From: a bacterium
Lineage (GTDB): Bacteria; Fidelibacterota; UBA2242
Assembly (NCBI GenBank): GCA_018895675.1
Contig: JAHIOG010000281.1
Location: forward strand, 1-6,064
Direction: 5' to 3'
DNA: 6,064 nt
Made by a program: the position numbers and the translations under genes. The stretch's first letter is position 1; every line of letters begins with the position of its first letter. The notes below the pieces were generated by a model. It was not told the origin of the DNA. It did no database searches and was given only the letters and a program-made list of their open reading frames with translations. Shown here in pieces: positions 5,813 through 6,064 of the stretch.

Positions 5813-6064
5813 TTATATATTTACTTATATCCGTTCTGACCATCTTTTTCTTATTACAATGTTCATCTAAAATTCCGAAAAATGACCTGCCGGAACCCAT
5901 TATTGAAGATAACCCGGAACTTATTGATCTATATTGGAAAGCCTGGTCCTTGATCCACCGTTCAAGATCCCATGGTAATCGAATTAATGGTTTTCCGGAC
6001 AACTATTTCAATCTGACCGGAAATGATGTACTTGATCAATGGTCAACCCTATCCTCGTCATTAT
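5764..6064 (+). CDS. Lipoprotein-type secreted protein, probable glycosidase N-terminus (partial)
   Basis: An open frame of 100 codons runs off the right edge of the window. Residues 1-33 look like a lipoprotein signal: basic start (MDRRR), hydrophobic core (about 16-31) and L-L-Q-C with Cys33. Gln at -1 is atypical, so the lipid anchor is less certain than export. After a short polar linker, ELIDLYWKAWSLI (48-60) and later GFPDNYF and NDVLDQWSTLSSS (84-96) resemble, from memory, the N-terminal region of bacterial six-hairpin glycosidases (GH63/MGH1-like), where substrate-binding helices start with such an LYWxAW segment. The catalytic region lies outside the window, so substrate and activity cannot be stated. 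AAAGGA (5755-5760) precedes the ATG by only 3 bases, and an in-frame stop at 5746-5748 excludes an upstream extension. It is divergent from the minus-strand operon. Confidence 0.7.
   Translation, partial: MDRRRNAQGRSSQAQIIIYLLISVLTIFFLLQCSSKIPKNDLPEPIIEDNPELIDLYWKAWSLIHRSRSHGNRINGFPDNYFNLTGNDVLDQWSTLSSSL

Noticed and set aside
5784..6002. Minus-strand open frame of 72 codons
   Set aside because: It lies antisense within the lipoprotein/glycosidase coding frame, has no recognisable motif, and the plus-strand frame has a signal peptide and family-like sequence.

Overview
The window comes from a bacterium of moderate-to-low GC content, around 40% by eye. It has Shine-Dalgarno-type starts, lipoprotein signal peptides and a lipoprotein signal peptidase. 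These traits, together with multi-PAS sensor sequence and a secreted or lipid-anchored glycosidase, suit a Gram-negative, uncultured-type lineage (for example FCB-group bacteria). That placement is inference; no rRNA or taxonomic marker is present.

Layout. Positions 1-131 hold the right part of a short non-coding mobile repeat (MITE-like). Positions 278-1631 (+) are a decayed gene for a three-PAS-domain sensory protein with a cysteine-rich C-terminal tail; it carries one in-frame stop and three single-base frameshifts. Facing it tail-to-tail, with 4 bp between, is a compact minus-strand gene cluster transcribed from 5389 down to 1636. In order it encodes a CYTH (class IV adenylate cyclase-like) protein, a PLP enzyme of the D-cysteine desulfhydrase/ACC deaminase family, a UPF0316 (DUF5698-DUF2179) membrane protein, a TPR-like putative lipoprotein and a divergent signal peptidase II. 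Gaps are 37 bp or less and the last two genes are joined at TAATG, so this is probably one operon. Positions 5390-5763 form an intergenic region between divergent genes. It holds a complete 159-bp copy of the MITE-like repeat (5468-5626) and possible remnants of a broken gene. From 5764 (+) a lipoprotein-type secreted protein begins and runs off the window; its N-terminus resembles bacterial six-hairpin glycosidases.

The main structural point is that two near-identical copies of one MITE-like element lie in the same orientation 5.5 kb apart and bracket the PAS pseudogene and the whole operon. The complete copy has 10-bp terminal inverted repeats and an apparent 6-bp target duplication. The lipoprotein and signal peptidase II genes may act together, since the peptidase matures lipoproteins, but no functional link among the other operon members can be read from the sequence. 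I see no tRNA, rRNA, CRISPR array, transposase gene or defence system.
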